The notes beneath the pieces are model-generated. The model searched no databases. It was given only the letters and a program-made list of their open reading frames with translations, and was not told the origin of the DNA. Positions 51,765 to 62,355 of a stretch of 64,000 bases of DNA are shown piece by piece. The position numbers and the translations under genes were made by a program. Source of the DNA: Trichobilharzia szidati. Taxonomy: Eukaryota; Platyhelminthes; Trematoda; Strigeidida; Schistosomatidae. How positions within the stretch are numbered: position 1 is the first letter of the stretch; every line of letters starts with the position of its first letter. Location of the stretch: assembly GCA_944472155.2 (NCBI GenBank), contig OX235277.1, positions 9,000,804 through 9,064,803 of the forward strand. The letters are read 5' to 3'.

Positions 51765-52564
51765 TGGCTGGCTGGCTGGGCTGGATTCAACATAGAACTT
51801 GGCAACGAAGTGCAGCAGTTCGAGTTGCCACTTTCCAAATAGCACACAAACGTAGACAAGAAAATGAGTGAAGAGAATCAATAGAGTTTTGACAAGTATA
51901 AGAGTGAAACAGAATGAATGAGCAATGGTAGAAAGGAAAATGAAAGATTACAGAGACTGAATGCATCTGCGTAAGCCATTGACAACGATTTTGAGCCATG
52001 TCACCTATTGTCTCCAGCCATTGATTCTTAGAGTCCCGAGGGCAGGCCCCAACCCGGAAGTCTGCATCTCCCTACCTGACTCAGTTTAACTGTCAAGGAT
52101 TTCATGGATTGATGAGGCCATGTTTTTGTTTGGCCACCACTTACTCTTTTCCAACCAGCAACACCTATATCAGCTAGTAATGCCCGTCGGGAGGGGGAGG
52201 CGATGGTTAGGCATGCGCAGCACGTGACCTAGCCATCTCAATCTATGTAACTTTATAGCCTCTTCGATTGATTTTCCCTCTTTGCCCAACACTACACCTA
52301 CAGGGGCGAATCGCATGCCAAACATACGAAGATTGCTGCTCAAAGTGTTCAGAAGACTCTGCATTTTGTCAGCATCCTCTTCTAACAGGACTATGTCATC
52401 TGCATATTCTAAGTCCATAAGACTATTCCCTGGTAAGCAGTCGATTCCTAAGTCGTTAAGTTCAGCTAAGGATACTTCCATTAGCATATCTATGATGAAG
52501 TTAAACAGAAAGGGGAAAGTGAACATCCTTGACGGACACCAGTGGTTGACCGTCAAGGATGTTC
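51765..52564 (-). mobile_element. RTE-like copy RTE1-G with internal deletion and terminal hairpin
   Basis: Same subfamily as RTE1-F. The 3' end is a GGCT run at 51765-51780. The coding remnant at 52170-52556 keeps FPFLFNFIIDMLMEVSLAEL and LEYADDIVLLEEDADKM, but jumps from MRFAPV directly to VLGKEGKSIEEAIKL, removing the connector present in F. At its 5' end 52521-52535 and 52550-52564 form a perfect 15-bp inverted repeat. Confidence 0.75.
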
Positions 52565-53505
52565 AAATGGGTCCTATGGAGTCATTTCATTTGTTAATCT
52601 TGTTTCTGTTGCCAAATGAATAAAGTTTCTTATTCCAATTTCAAGGCAGGATGAGACAAAATACTTTAACATTACGAAGCTGTCATGTTCTCTACAAAGT
52701 GTGGTTCATATTACCATGATGTCTTTCATCTTCGTGGAATCTTTCAACGCACTCAAGTACGGCCGTTTGTGTTGTTCACAAAGGCAAGCGCGACTAGACT
52801 CTGACGTCGAACAGTGGTTGATTTTGTAGAAACACTCCCCAATGGAGCAAAGTATATTACGTTGATGTCGCGATGGTTTGATTACCTCCTGCTGCACATT
52901 ATATCTGTGTCCTATTCTAGCTCTACGTCCTCCTGAGTCACGACTGGTCTGTTACTGTCAATTAGTTTAGCAGGAAAAGAGAAATGTACGATTGTGAGTT
53001 AAGCGACCCAAGCCAGTAGAAGCAATACAGAGATGACTGATGCTAAACAGCATATAGTCTCTCTTCCACCAGGTTTTTAGTAAAAAAAGGATGCAATATT
53101 GATAGTATATTAAGGAACTCAGTGATGAATATAAGTTTGTTTTCTCAAACTCACTTTGAAAACTAGACAAACGTGTTTATACTCCCGTTTTAGTTAGTTT
53201 CATTTCAAATACGACCACTATACTGAAGTATTAATAAGTGGATTACATGTGTGACACAATTTCCGTGTTCATTTCAATTGGTTTTGATTACAAGCTACAA
53301 ATTCTGCCCAAAACTGTATCCAGTTACTAATATTACATCACTTCGTGAGTCCAAAAATAAAATAATTTAACGTGGAATCGCATTCTACCACAATATCCAA
53401 GTTCTTTAATTATAATAATGGTGTTTATAGTCAGCGGGGATTTCCTGATTTCAACCAGATAGTGGAAAATGTCTTCCAGAATAGGCGTTAGATGACGCTC
53501 ACATT
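52565..53505. other. Mostly unassigned, with an unrecognised open stretch
   Basis: The minus strand is open at 52706-52897 (MQQEVIKPSRHQRNILCSIG, then CLCEQHKRPYLSAL) and upstream in frame past RARIGHRYN. The Cys/His pattern is suggestive but I cannot name a family. The rest is AT-rich without recognised features. Confidence 0.3.
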
Positions 53506-53717
53506 AAATAATAATAATAATAATAATAATCTACTTTATTCCAAAACAGACAGTACTTATAATACAGAGTGGAATTCTCAGCATTTGTCACAATATTGCA
53601 TCTGATTTACTCAAAATATAAATAAAATTAGAAATTAAAACGAAATTAACCAGAGGAATTTGTCCACATTTACGACATTAAGTCAAAAATATTCGAAGCA
53701 CGAATTGAGATTATTAA

Positions 53718-53758
<41 letters not shown>

Positions 53759-54190
53759 GTGAGTTTGTTTCAAACGGTATTGTCGGTTCAGTTTGGAAAC
53801 TTAAGCATGTTATAGATTATTGGATCTAATGTTCTGTTGATACAGTATGGTGAGGGGAAATACAAAATTAACAGTTATAACACAGCTTAAATTATGTTCA
53901 CACTTATGAAAAAAAAATAAACAAAAAATTGGGAGGATTGTAAATATGAGAATAATAATAACAATAAAGTTTAATGTTGTAAGGGTGGAGGAATTGGATT
54001 ATTTAGAGGTGCAAAGAAGGTTGGTTAGTTCATGCCTAACACTATTTTCATCACATAAAGTATGTGCCACCAAATATGGTATAGTGGAATTTTTATACTT
54101 AGATGTACGTGCATAAATTCTTCTGAACAGACTTCTTGTTTTACCTGAGGAGGAGACACAAGGTTGGAGCTGCGGGTAGAGTGGGTGCTC
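53506..54190 (-). mobile_element. CR1-like 3' end, interrupted
   Basis: Inverted copy of 4510-4945: AAT tail at 53507-53532, 3' untranslated region 53533-53607, a break, then 53863-54190, which matches the end of the coding region (complement of CCTTGTCTCCTC and GAAGAATTTATGCACGTACG). The segment 53608-53862 is extra and carries its own AAT run at about 53721-53757, so it is probably a second small insertion. Confidence 0.7.
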
Positions 54191-54534
54191 AGAGTCTGTC
54201 AGTATCAGGTTGATCTTAAGAATTCTAATATAAAAATATCTGAGATTATACAGCTTTTGAAAGTGAATAATTTGGATGAGATGTTTTCTTTGTTATTTAT
54301 CTGTTTTTCTGATGACTCAGTATGAGAGATGAAGTTCAAAATGGTACTTTCAAAACAACCACCGAAAGCGTGTATATATTTCACTAATCCGTTTAAGTAA
54401 TGAGATGAGTAAAGTAGGTGGTTTATGAATCTGATGTCTGCCTTTGAATTCATAGGTCTCTTTTAGGTTTTCTTGTTTCTTTTCTCGTAACATTTTCTCC
54501 ATTCCAGCTTGACATTTTTATCAGTACCAAAACG
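54191..54534. other. Unassigned spacer
   Basis: Nothing recognised with confidence; an 82-codon minus-strand open frame (54205-54453) has no resemblance. Confidence 0.35.
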
Positions 54535-55615
54535 TCCATTTTAAATCCTTCTCTGAGGATCGAATCTCAGCACTAAGGATCATTATTGAACAAAGCTTGG
54601 AATGACAGTCAACTCTCTACCTCAACTTCATCGACTTTGAAAAGCCTTTGACAGAGTCTATTGAGGAGTGATTTGGAAAATACTTCGCTACTGTGGGGTG
54701 CTACCAACGAGTATACACCTCATCCAACAATTGTATGATAATGCTGCATGCCAAGTAATCCACAACGGGAAACTCATGGAATCCTCCAAAGTGCGAACGG
54801 GATTTTTCATGAATGCAGTAGACTGGATTATGCGACAGACAGCAGGCAACGAGGAGACAGGCATAAAATGGACCCACACAAAATACTTGGAGGATATGGA
54901 TTTCGGCGTTGTGATGCATGTCTGATTTCCCACAAACACTGGAAGACATGCAAGTGAAAAGCAACAAGTTGGCAGAAGAAGCATCAAAGGTAAGACTTCA
55001 GGTGAACACAGAGAAAACAAAGGTGATGAAGATTCATGGCCAACAGCAACAACAATAGACAACAATCAGAATAAATGGGAGAAATCTGAAAGAAGCAACC
55101 TCGTTTACCTACCTACCTGGGAAGCATCGTTTCAACTACAGGCGGACGGAACTGACGAGGATATCAAAGCGAGGATCGGGAAAGCAAGGCAAGCTTTCAT
55201 TATTCTGAAGTCTGTGTGGAGTTAAGCAGCACTCAGCATGAAAGATAAGATCCCGGTTTTCAACTCCAATGTGTATTCAGCGCTACTTTACGGATCAGAG
55301 ACTTGGCGCGTTACGAAGGCCACTTCGAAGAGACTATAGAACTTCGTCCACAGCAGTCTTCGCTCACTATTCAAGATTAGATGGCCGGCCAGAAAAGATC
55401 AGCAACCGAGATCTCTGGGACGAAACAACCCTGCAGGAACGGAGTGCGCAGCAAATATGCGTGAAGGAATTGGCCATACTCTGAGGAGGTCATGCGAAGA
55501 GGAGATGAAAGCACGTGGGCAGACGTGGAGCCAGGTGAAAATTGTAGAGAACAGAATGCAATGGAGATGTGTGGCTGAAGCCCAATGTTCCTCTAGGAAC
55601 TAAAGGAAATAATCC
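54535..55615 (+). mobile_element. RTE-like second lineage (RTE2-E) with deleted palm motif
   Basis: Plus-strand: degenerate AFDRV block at about 54645, WKILRYCGVLPTSIHLIQQL and ACQVIHNGKLMESSKVRTG at 54670-54805, then FFMNAVDWIMRQTAGNEETG. The VRQGC-LSP motif expected between VRTG and VDWIMRQ is deleted. FADD is also altered (DMDFGV). Further on, ARIGKARQAF, SETW and WRRSCEE-type words in shifting frames lead to the 3' end at about 55615. Dead copy. Confidence 0.75.
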
Positions 55616-55794
55616 AATCCAGCACAAAGTAGAGTACTGTATCTAACTTTCTCGTCACAGGGCTTGTAATAAAATCAGGACATTGGCATTGGTATTATTG
55701 CTCAACAAGAGTATGAATGCAAAATTAATTGAAAACAATAACAACATAATGATGTAAAAAATTGCCGTATACTAAGAGTTCCGCCGTAGACTGG
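55616..55794. other. Spacer
   Basis: Nothing recognised. Confidence 0.3.
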
Positions 55795-56215
55795 CAGTAT
55801 CCTGCCTTACACATTTCTCATCACATAAAATGTATGTCAAACGGAATAGTATTGAGTTTTTGTACTTATCTGTTCGAGATCGTAGTTTTCATTATCTGCT
55901 CCTAGTCTCACCTGATGAGATACAAGGAGAGAGTTGTGTATAGGGAGGATGCTCAGGGTCTGATAAGATAATATTTGCTTATTTCCAACACGAGTCTGTG
56001 TTTCTATCTACAACCGTATTAACGAGCTTGTTTAATGACACTTCACCCGCCCTTCTGACGGCGTTTCTTGGCCTTCGCAGCTTAAACAAGTCTTTCTTAT
56101 CTAGCCCAGGAGAGCTCAAGGGGAGGCAGGAAAGAAGTATAGGCAGAATACAAGAATTAGCAGACTTAGAATGTAGGGAGTGCAGGATACCAGGTCGTTT
56201 TTACTTTCTCACACA
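55795..56215 (-). mobile_element. Diverged CR1-like 3' fragment
   Basis: 55805-55965 aligns with 54040-54200 (TTCTCATCACATAAAATGTATG, CTCACCTGATGAGATACAAGG, GGATGCTCAGGGTCTG), so it is the same CR1-type 3' region in minus orientation. The remainder to 56215 is assigned by continuity only. Confidence 0.5.
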
Positions 56216-56814
56216 GTACGTTAAATGAGGTATCTTTCAGGAAGCTAACATGATGCTGAGAGATCGGGAAAGGTCAGACGAATTACACGGTCCAAGGGTA
56301 TTTAACAGTAGATTTAGTTTCAATCTTTGTGCCATCTGTGATTGAGGAACCATAAGAACCAAACAATTCACGAAAGTCAAGTTTGCACCTGAAAGGGAAA
56401 CTAACGACCTGACATTTGGAGAGATTAAGCCTTGGACCATTTGAAAAATGACTAATAACATACTATGAAGCAAGTACCCTTTGAAGCTGTTAAACTTCCT
56501 CTTTCAGATGTTTCTAACTTCCTAATTTCCTTATTGTCTTAACTATCGATGGTAATATGTCATGATGACTATTTCCAATAAAATTTATCCCATTTCGTAG
56601 ACCTCCTCTAAGTAATCGTTATCTGCCATAATATTTCTAGCTCCTTTTGTGTAATTTAGGGTTACTGAAACTGTTATTCTTACTGGATGGTCGAATAGGA
56701 AATTGAAATATCTGTTTGAATGTGTCGGATTCCCAAATATCTTGAAAATTAGTTTTCCATCGGTTTGGATGTTTGGATAAGTAAAAGGGGAACCAAGTGC
56801 GTAATTTGTGTAGC
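56216..56814. other. Unassigned spacer
   Basis: No recognised feature up to the start of PLE3-A. Confidence 0.35.
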
Positions 56815-57609
56815 CCGTTTGGTAGAACTAAGGGAGGAGCAGATAATTTCTGAAAGTTTATATGAAGAAATCAGACCAACGGGCACGTATATGCCAAGAT
56901 TGTATGGCCTACCCAAAGCGCATAAACCAGGGGTACCGTTAAGACCAATACTTGATATGCAAAATTCGCCCTACCATGCTCTAGCTAGATGGTTAGTAAA
57001 TATTCTCAAACCATTGCATGAGAAGATAGTGAAATATAGCGTCAAAGATGTATCTGAATTCGTAGACAAAATCAAAGATATTAATATCAAGGACAAAACC
57101 ATGATATCTCTGGACGTAACATCGTTATTCACAAATGTACCTCTAATAGGAACAGTTAATTATATATGTGAACAAGTGGACAAGCAGTCGATAAACATTG
57201 GAATCCATATTGAAATCCTAAAAGAATTGATATTAAGATGTACCATGAATGTAAACTTCAAATTTGACGCACGCTTTACAGGCAAGTGGACGGGATGGCA
57301 ATGGGCTCCCCATTAGGTCCAATTCTGGCTGATTTCTTTCTAAGTAAGCTAGAAAATGGACCTCTGAACAACCTTATCAGTAAGCTCTCATTTTATTGCC
57401 GATATATGGATGACACCTTTATTCTTTGTGATAATGGTTCCGATAAGAGTACAATAATTACTGAATTCAATGAAGTACATCCGGCTATGAAATTCACATG
57501 CGAGGAGGAATCCCAAGACAGAATTGCCTTCCTCGATGTCCTACTTACAAGAAAACCAGACGGAAGCATAAAAAGAAATTTACATAGAAAAAGTACTTGG
57601 ACGGGATAA
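56815..57609 (+). pseudogene. PLE3-A reverse transcriptase
   Basis: First frame to about 57280: YMPRLYGLPKAHKPGVPLRP, SLDVTSLFTNVPLIG (first catalytic Asp) and ELILRCTMNVNFKFDAR. A frameshift leads into 57286-57609: DGMAMGSPLGPILADFFLSK, YCRYMDDTFILC (catalytic YMDD) and RIAFLDVLLTRKPDGSIKRN. TAA at 57607-57609 replaces a codon that is open in PLE1 and PLE4, and the same frame continues after it. Apart from these two defects the polymerase motifs are complete. Confidence 0.85.
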
Positions 57610-57654
57610 TATACACACTTTCATAGCTTCGTTCCTATCAAATACAAAAGGAAT

Positions 57655-58350
57655 TTGGTGAAGACCCTTAGCCACAGAGTTAGAGCTATATGCTCTGAAG
57701 AAGTAATTAAAGATGAATTAAACATTGTATATGATACTTTAATTGAAAATGGTTATCCTGACAAGTTTATCAAGAAACATATGACGAAGAAGGCCGAAAA
57801 GGACGACCTACTATCTGTAAACAAGAAGCCCCTTTATATACGACTACAATTCAAGGCCGATAAAGCAAGTGAGTTAATTGCAAAGAAATTAAGAAAAGCA
57901 GTTCAAAGGACTTTTAATGCTGGCGAACTACACATCTTATTCTCTACAAGACCGATGGTGCTACCTCGACTGAAAGATGAAGTACCTAGACTAGCCACTT
58001 CAAATTGTATTTATCAATTCAACTGCGCTTGTGGAGCGAGTTATGTTGGCCGTTGCTCTAGGAACTTGATTTTTTGTGCTCGAGAACATCTCCCACAATG
58101 GCTAAGTAAAGGTGTAGTTAAAACTATTAACAGTTCGATATTAGACCATCTAATGCAAACCGGTCACAAAGCCAGCGTAGAAGAATCATACCGGGTGCCT
58201 AACAAACTACCAAAATCGTCGAAGCACCGCATACTCCAAACAGCAGAGGCTAGTGCAATTCACCTCAAACAACCAGCGCTCTGTATCCAAAAGAAACAAG
58301 TCCAGTCCCTACTATTGCCCTGGCCCTCAGTAGAGACTATAAACTCATGA
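57655..58350 (+). pseudogene. PLE3-A linker and GIY-YIG endonuclease
   Basis: 231 codons in the same frame as the second polymerase block. The linker (KKPLYIRLQFKADKASELIA, TFNAGELHILFSTRPMVLPR) runs straight into the endonuclease (YQFNCACGASYVGRCSRNL, CAREHLPQWL) without a stop, then SILDHLMQTGHKAS and the C-terminal ALCIQKKQVQSLLLPW. Matches PLE1 and PLE4 throughout. Confidence 0.8.
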
Positions 58351-58511
58351 ATTTGTAATATTATCTTTCCTAATTCTTCTGACATTCAGCTTATTTTATG
58401 TTGATGCTGTTCAGCTGTAATTTATCAATATTATTGAATTGATGTTATTTAAACATTAATGTCGTTCATAAGACTAATTCATTCATTCATTGTAATGTAT
58501 ATATAATTATA

Positions 58512-58552
58512 GAACCTGATGATGAATTTATCGAAAAGAGTTCTCTTTGTTC
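58512..58552 (+). ncRNA. Hammerhead motif at PLE3-A 3' end
   Basis: Stem I GAAC (58512-58515) / GTTC (58549-58552); core CTGATGA (58516-58522); weak stem II region (58523-58532); GAA (58533-58535); stem III AAGAG / CTCTT with a TT loop (58536-58547); T at 58548 as cleavage base. Both core segments are canonical; only stem II is poor. Confidence 0.65.
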
Positions 58553-58565
58553 CGTGTCTATTCTT

Positions 58566-59280
58566 TTGAAAATTTTAATGGGCATTTTTAATCAATTAGA
58601 ATCGGGATTCTCAATAAAACCAGAACAGGACTTCTTGCTTATGATCTACCGCGTTTTTGGTGGTTTTCTAGAGGAGCTTGGCTGCACTTTTTATCAATGT
58701 CTGATTTCATAGCAATCAATACAGTGTTTACGTTGAACCACGATTAGGTCAGCATTACCTCCATGAACTCTAAAACTCTCTTCTCCTAACATTTGTTTCA
58801 TCGAGAAATGTATATTTTGGATCCTATGACTTCATGATCGTTCTTATTATATATAATACCCTAGGTTTCGGCAGCTTTTTTCAAACTTCTTATTATATTT
58901 GCACAGTTCTGTTCATAACACTTCGTTAAATGCATCGCTACCCGATAGTCGTTCACTAGAAGTACTTTTATTGTTCAAAACAAAATGTCTTTATTATTTC
59001 ACAATTGTTACTGCTATTTGTCACTCTTGAACTGATCAGTTCTATTTATCAGTTTGTTTCCCATGCAGCATTCATTTCGTCTTTCTCTCACACACACACT
59101 ACTGACTACACTAACCCTTGAAACCTACACTAAAATGCTTTTCATCTCATTCTACCTATCTTTTACTTGTTCCATAATACACTTTCTGAAATAATTCTAT
59201 TTTGCATATATTAGCTATTATACGCTAAAATTAATAAAGAAGGAGAACTTTTGAAGACAGTTGTTGTGATTGTATATATA
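58566..59280. other. Unassigned AT-rich spacer
   Basis: No gene or repeat family recognised. Confidence 0.4.
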
Positions 59281-60553
59281 GAAAATACATTGCACTGATC
59301 AAAGTACTCTACTCGTACTCATGCAGCCAGGTGAGAGCTTAAGGCGAGTCGTCATCTAAACTGTTGACAATTAGTGGTGTCTGTCAGGGATGCCCATTGT
59401 CCTCATTTCTATTCAATTTCATCATAGATGTACTAATGGACTTAACCCTAACTCACTTCAGAGACGCAGGGATTGACTTGTTACTAGGGAATAATCTCGT
59501 TGACTTGGAATATGCAGATGACACAGTCCTTCTAAGTGTAGGCACTAACAAAATGCAGGGTCTTCTGAACACCTTGAGCAGCAATCTTCGGATGTATGGC
59601 GTGAGATTCGCTCCCGCCAAGTGTAAGATGATGCTTCAGGACTGGACTACATTGACTCCTAGCTTAGAGATAGGTAGTGAAGTGGTTAGTGGAGCGTGTT
59701 GACCACTTCACCTAATTGGGAAGTTGTATCAGCCAGTGTCAATAGGTTGATCGCTGACGAAATCTCAGCATGGATAAAGAAGGCTCGTTTGTCATTTATC
59801 TGCCAACTTACACCATCTCTGGCTTAGTAGACATGATATATGGCTGTCCATCGATTCAAGGACGTGTGTACTGCTCAGTAGCAGTTCGCTCTGTCCTCCT
59901 TTATGGATGTGAGACATGACCAATGAAAGTGAAAGAAATGAAAAGACTAGTTGTCTTTGATCATAGATGCCTGCGTTATATCTCCCGTGTGAAGTGGCAT
60001 AATGAGGTGAGTAATATTGAGGTTAGTCGTCAAGTGCTAGGTAAGGAGGGGAAATCAATAGACGAGGTTGTGAAGTTACATTGATTGAGATGGTTAAAAC
60101 ATGTGTTACGTTTGCCTAGTCACTGCCTTCCTCGACGGCCAGTGTTACCTGACATAGGATTGATCAGGCTGGAAAAGAGCTAGTGGTGGTCAAACTAAAA
60201 CATCATCAGTCAATGAAATCCAGGACAGTTAGCGTAAGCCACGTAGGAAGGTGAAGACTTCCTAGTTGGGGTCATCGGGATGGTAAAAACCACTGAAGGC
60301 TGGAGACAATTGTTGATATGGCTCAAAATCGTTCTCAATCACTGGCGCAGATGCATCCAATCCTTGTGACTTCTAATATCCAGTGAAACTATATGTTTCT
60401 TCGATATTACTATTCCTTTTGCCTCATATCTCTGTTTACGGTCTCTATTTTGCGTTTCTTCTACTTTCTTCTCTTGCTTTGTGCGCTGAGTGAAGTTTGG
60501 CGACTGGAACTGCTGCATATCAGTGCAAAGTTCTATGTTGAAACCAGTATATA
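59281..60553 (+). mobile_element. RTE-like copy RTE1-H
   Basis: Plus-strand copy, 5'-truncated. It begins near YIALIKVLYSYS-type sequence. 59364-59702 is open with VCQGCPLSSFLFNFIIDVLM (SGVRQGC changed to SGVCQGC) and LEYADDTVLLSVG (YADD kept), up to KCKMMLQDWTTLTPSLEIGS. Connector and C-terminus follow with stops. The 3' untranslated region ends at about 60553 without an obvious tandem tail. Confidence 0.8.
59364..59702 (+). pseudogene. RTE1-H reverse transcriptase fragment
   Basis: 112 open codons of the palm region: GCPLSSFLFNFIIDVLMDLT, then LEYADDTVLL with the catalytic Asp pair, then SSNLRMYGVRFAPAKCKMML. Both sides are degenerate, so no functional protein is expected. Confidence 0.75.
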
Positions 60554-60555
60554 CT

Positions 60556-60746
60556 GGCTTACACAAACAATGTCCATTGAAGATCTTCAGCAAAGTTCAC
60601 ATTTCAATCAGGCATTTCAAAAGGTGCACTTTTTTTGCACACGAACTCAATCTTATGCGCTTCAGTTAAATCAAACTCAAGTAAACAGATATGAACAGCC
60701 ATCCGAAATTTGTCGTATGAGTTTATTTGAAAGATTAACAAAATAG
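60556..60746 (+). other. Unrecognised coding-like stretch after RTE1-H
   Basis: Open for about 60 codons from near ATG 60571: MSIEDLQQSSHFNQAFQKVH, then RTQSYALQLNQTQVNRYEQP and SLFERLTK before TAG at 60744-60746. The sequence does not belong to the RTE 3' region as seen in the other copies and is not low-complexity. It may be a terminal exon or pseudogene fragment of a host gene. I do not recognise it. Confidence 0.3.
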
Positions 60747-61227
60747 CAATGAAATATATATTAAAAAACAGGACGATTCAAGTTAATTCTTACTGTCCGA
60801 AAAGCTGACCACAGTGCGCAATTTTACGATTCAGAGAATTACATATGGATATGTATGTATCTGAGGTGACAGCCGATTACTTAATTCGCTAAAATCAAAG
60901 GAAAAATACATAGCTGAGATAATTACACAGGTAATATGAATTCTAACAGAGGCATTTTACACTAAAAGTGAATTTTATTTTCATGAGGGGATAACTTAAC
61001 CATCCAAACTGTCATGCTCAAGTATTTGACTCACTTTTATTCCAGATGGCTGCATTTTCACCCCATTAGCTTTCTGTAAAAGAGTATATTTCACTTCATA
61101 TATGTAACTTTTGATAAATAGTTAATATATATGATATATATAATATATACAATCTGTCTAGTCCTTTTGATGTAGACAATTTGCATTACTATTCCCTGTA
61201 TTTTTCTTATTCGTCTATTCACTTTGA
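60747..61227. other. Unassigned AT-rich spacer
   Basis: Contains a TATATA-rich patch near 61125-61150; nothing else recognised. Confidence 0.35.
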
Positions 61228-61319
61228 AGGAAAAGGACTACCTTCCATCTGTACATATACGACTGCAATTGAAGGGTGATACACCTAGTGAAATAATTCC
61301 TAACAAGTTAAGAAAATAT
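61228..61319 (+). pseudogene. PLE3-B, left part
   Basis: Matches PLE3-A at 57805-57895: SVHIRLQLKGDTPSEIIPNK-like coding words in the linker region. Stops at the target site of the PLE2-B insertion (61319) and continues at 62356. Confidence 0.65.
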
Positions 61320-62355
61320 TAATATCAGTAAAAAGTTTGAGAATTGTGGATCAGATCGAATAAAGTATAATTATACACAATGATAAGTTTTGTTATTGGT
61401 AATATTTCGAGCAAAATTACTGCCCGTGTTCACACCAGTGTTGGAATTGTTTGATTCACACATTTATGATTTGTACTCGTATATATAGTTCATTATTTTT
61501 GCTCATTCATATTTTTTTTCGTATTTGAGTTGTATTCCAAGTTCATTCATGTTTTTGTATCCAAGAATTATATTCCAAGTTGTTGATAGTTGTACTGAGT
61601 CACCCTTGTTACATGTATCCGGTGTGACTTTAATGAATATCGATTCTGTTATAAGTCTTTCTTTCAAGTTGTTCATGTTAGTTTTTAGCATACACACATT
61701 CTCCCAATCGATATTGTGGTTCTTGTCCCATACATGTGCAGCTATCGATGAATTTTTTTCAAGATTTTTGTAGGCTTATGTTCCTGTTGGTTGACCTTCG
61801 GTTAGGCGTCTATGTTCATTCACTCTTATTTTGAGTGATCTGGACGTTTGCTCCACATATTTAGTTGGACAGTCAGCACAAGATATTTTGTAAATCAAGT
61901 TGTTTTTATCCATCATTTTTACGGGATCTTTCAGTTGATTTATTTTATTTTTGATTAGATTTGTCAGTTTGAAAGTTGTGTGAATGCCGATATTTTTGAG
62001 GTTTCTTTGAATTGCCTCTGATGTACCATTTTTATATGGTATTGTGACTATCTTTTTGCATTCTTCCATCTTGTTATTCTCCGGTTTTACCCTCTCTTTT
62101 ATATTATCTTTTATAAATTCTTTTAGGTAGTTGTTTTCGAGTAGCATTTTGAATAAGACATTTATTTCTTTACATCGGTCCTCTGGCGTTGTTGTGAGTC
62201 TACGTATTCTATCTGCAAGACCTTGTATTAATCCTAAATGTGTGAATCAAACAATTCCAACCGTGGTGTGAACACGGGCAGTAATTTTGCTCGAAATATA
62301 ACCAATAATAAAACTTATCATTGTGTGTAAACTATGGAAATATAATTATACTTTA
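61320..62355 (-). mobile_element. Short Penelope-like element with inverted ends (PLE2-B)
   Basis: A 1036-bp insertion in PLE3-B, flanked by the 12-bp direct repeat TTAAGAAAATAT (61308-61319, 62356-62367). About 61361-61470 and 62238-62355 are inverted copies of each other (shared TTTCGAGCAAAATTACTGCC). The minus strand encodes the end of a PLE protein at 62240-61776. PLE2-A at 8486-9375 has the same layout. Confidence 0.8.
61776..62240 (-). pseudogene. PLE2-B C-terminal protein with GIY-YIG endonuclease
   Basis: Open from inside the inverted end: LIQGLADRIRRLTTTPEDRC, NNYLKEFIKDNIKERVK (polymerase C-terminal linker), IPYKNGTSEAIQRNLKNIG, then the GIY-YIG nuclease NLIYKISCADCPTKYVEQTS and LKIRVNEHRRLT. 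A stop at 61776 ends the frame, and 61503-61697 continues in another frame with ERLITESIFIKVTPDTCNKG-like sequence. The cysteine pair CADC before the nuclease is typical of PLEs. This lineage is distinct from PLE1, PLE3 and PLE4. No polymerase core remains. Confidence 0.75.

Larger units (their letters stand above)
56815..58565 (+). mobile_element. Penelope-like element PLE3-A, 5'-truncated
   Basis: Plus-strand reverse transcriptase (56815-57609), linker and GIY-YIG endonuclease (57655-58350), 3' untranslated region and a hammerhead motif at 58512-58552. One frameshift near 57280 and one in-frame TAA at 57607-57609 break the coding region. A second copy is at 61228-62985. Confidence 0.85.

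Noticed and set aside
54688..55065. 125-codon minus-strand open frame
   Set aside because: Antisense of the RTE2-E copy.
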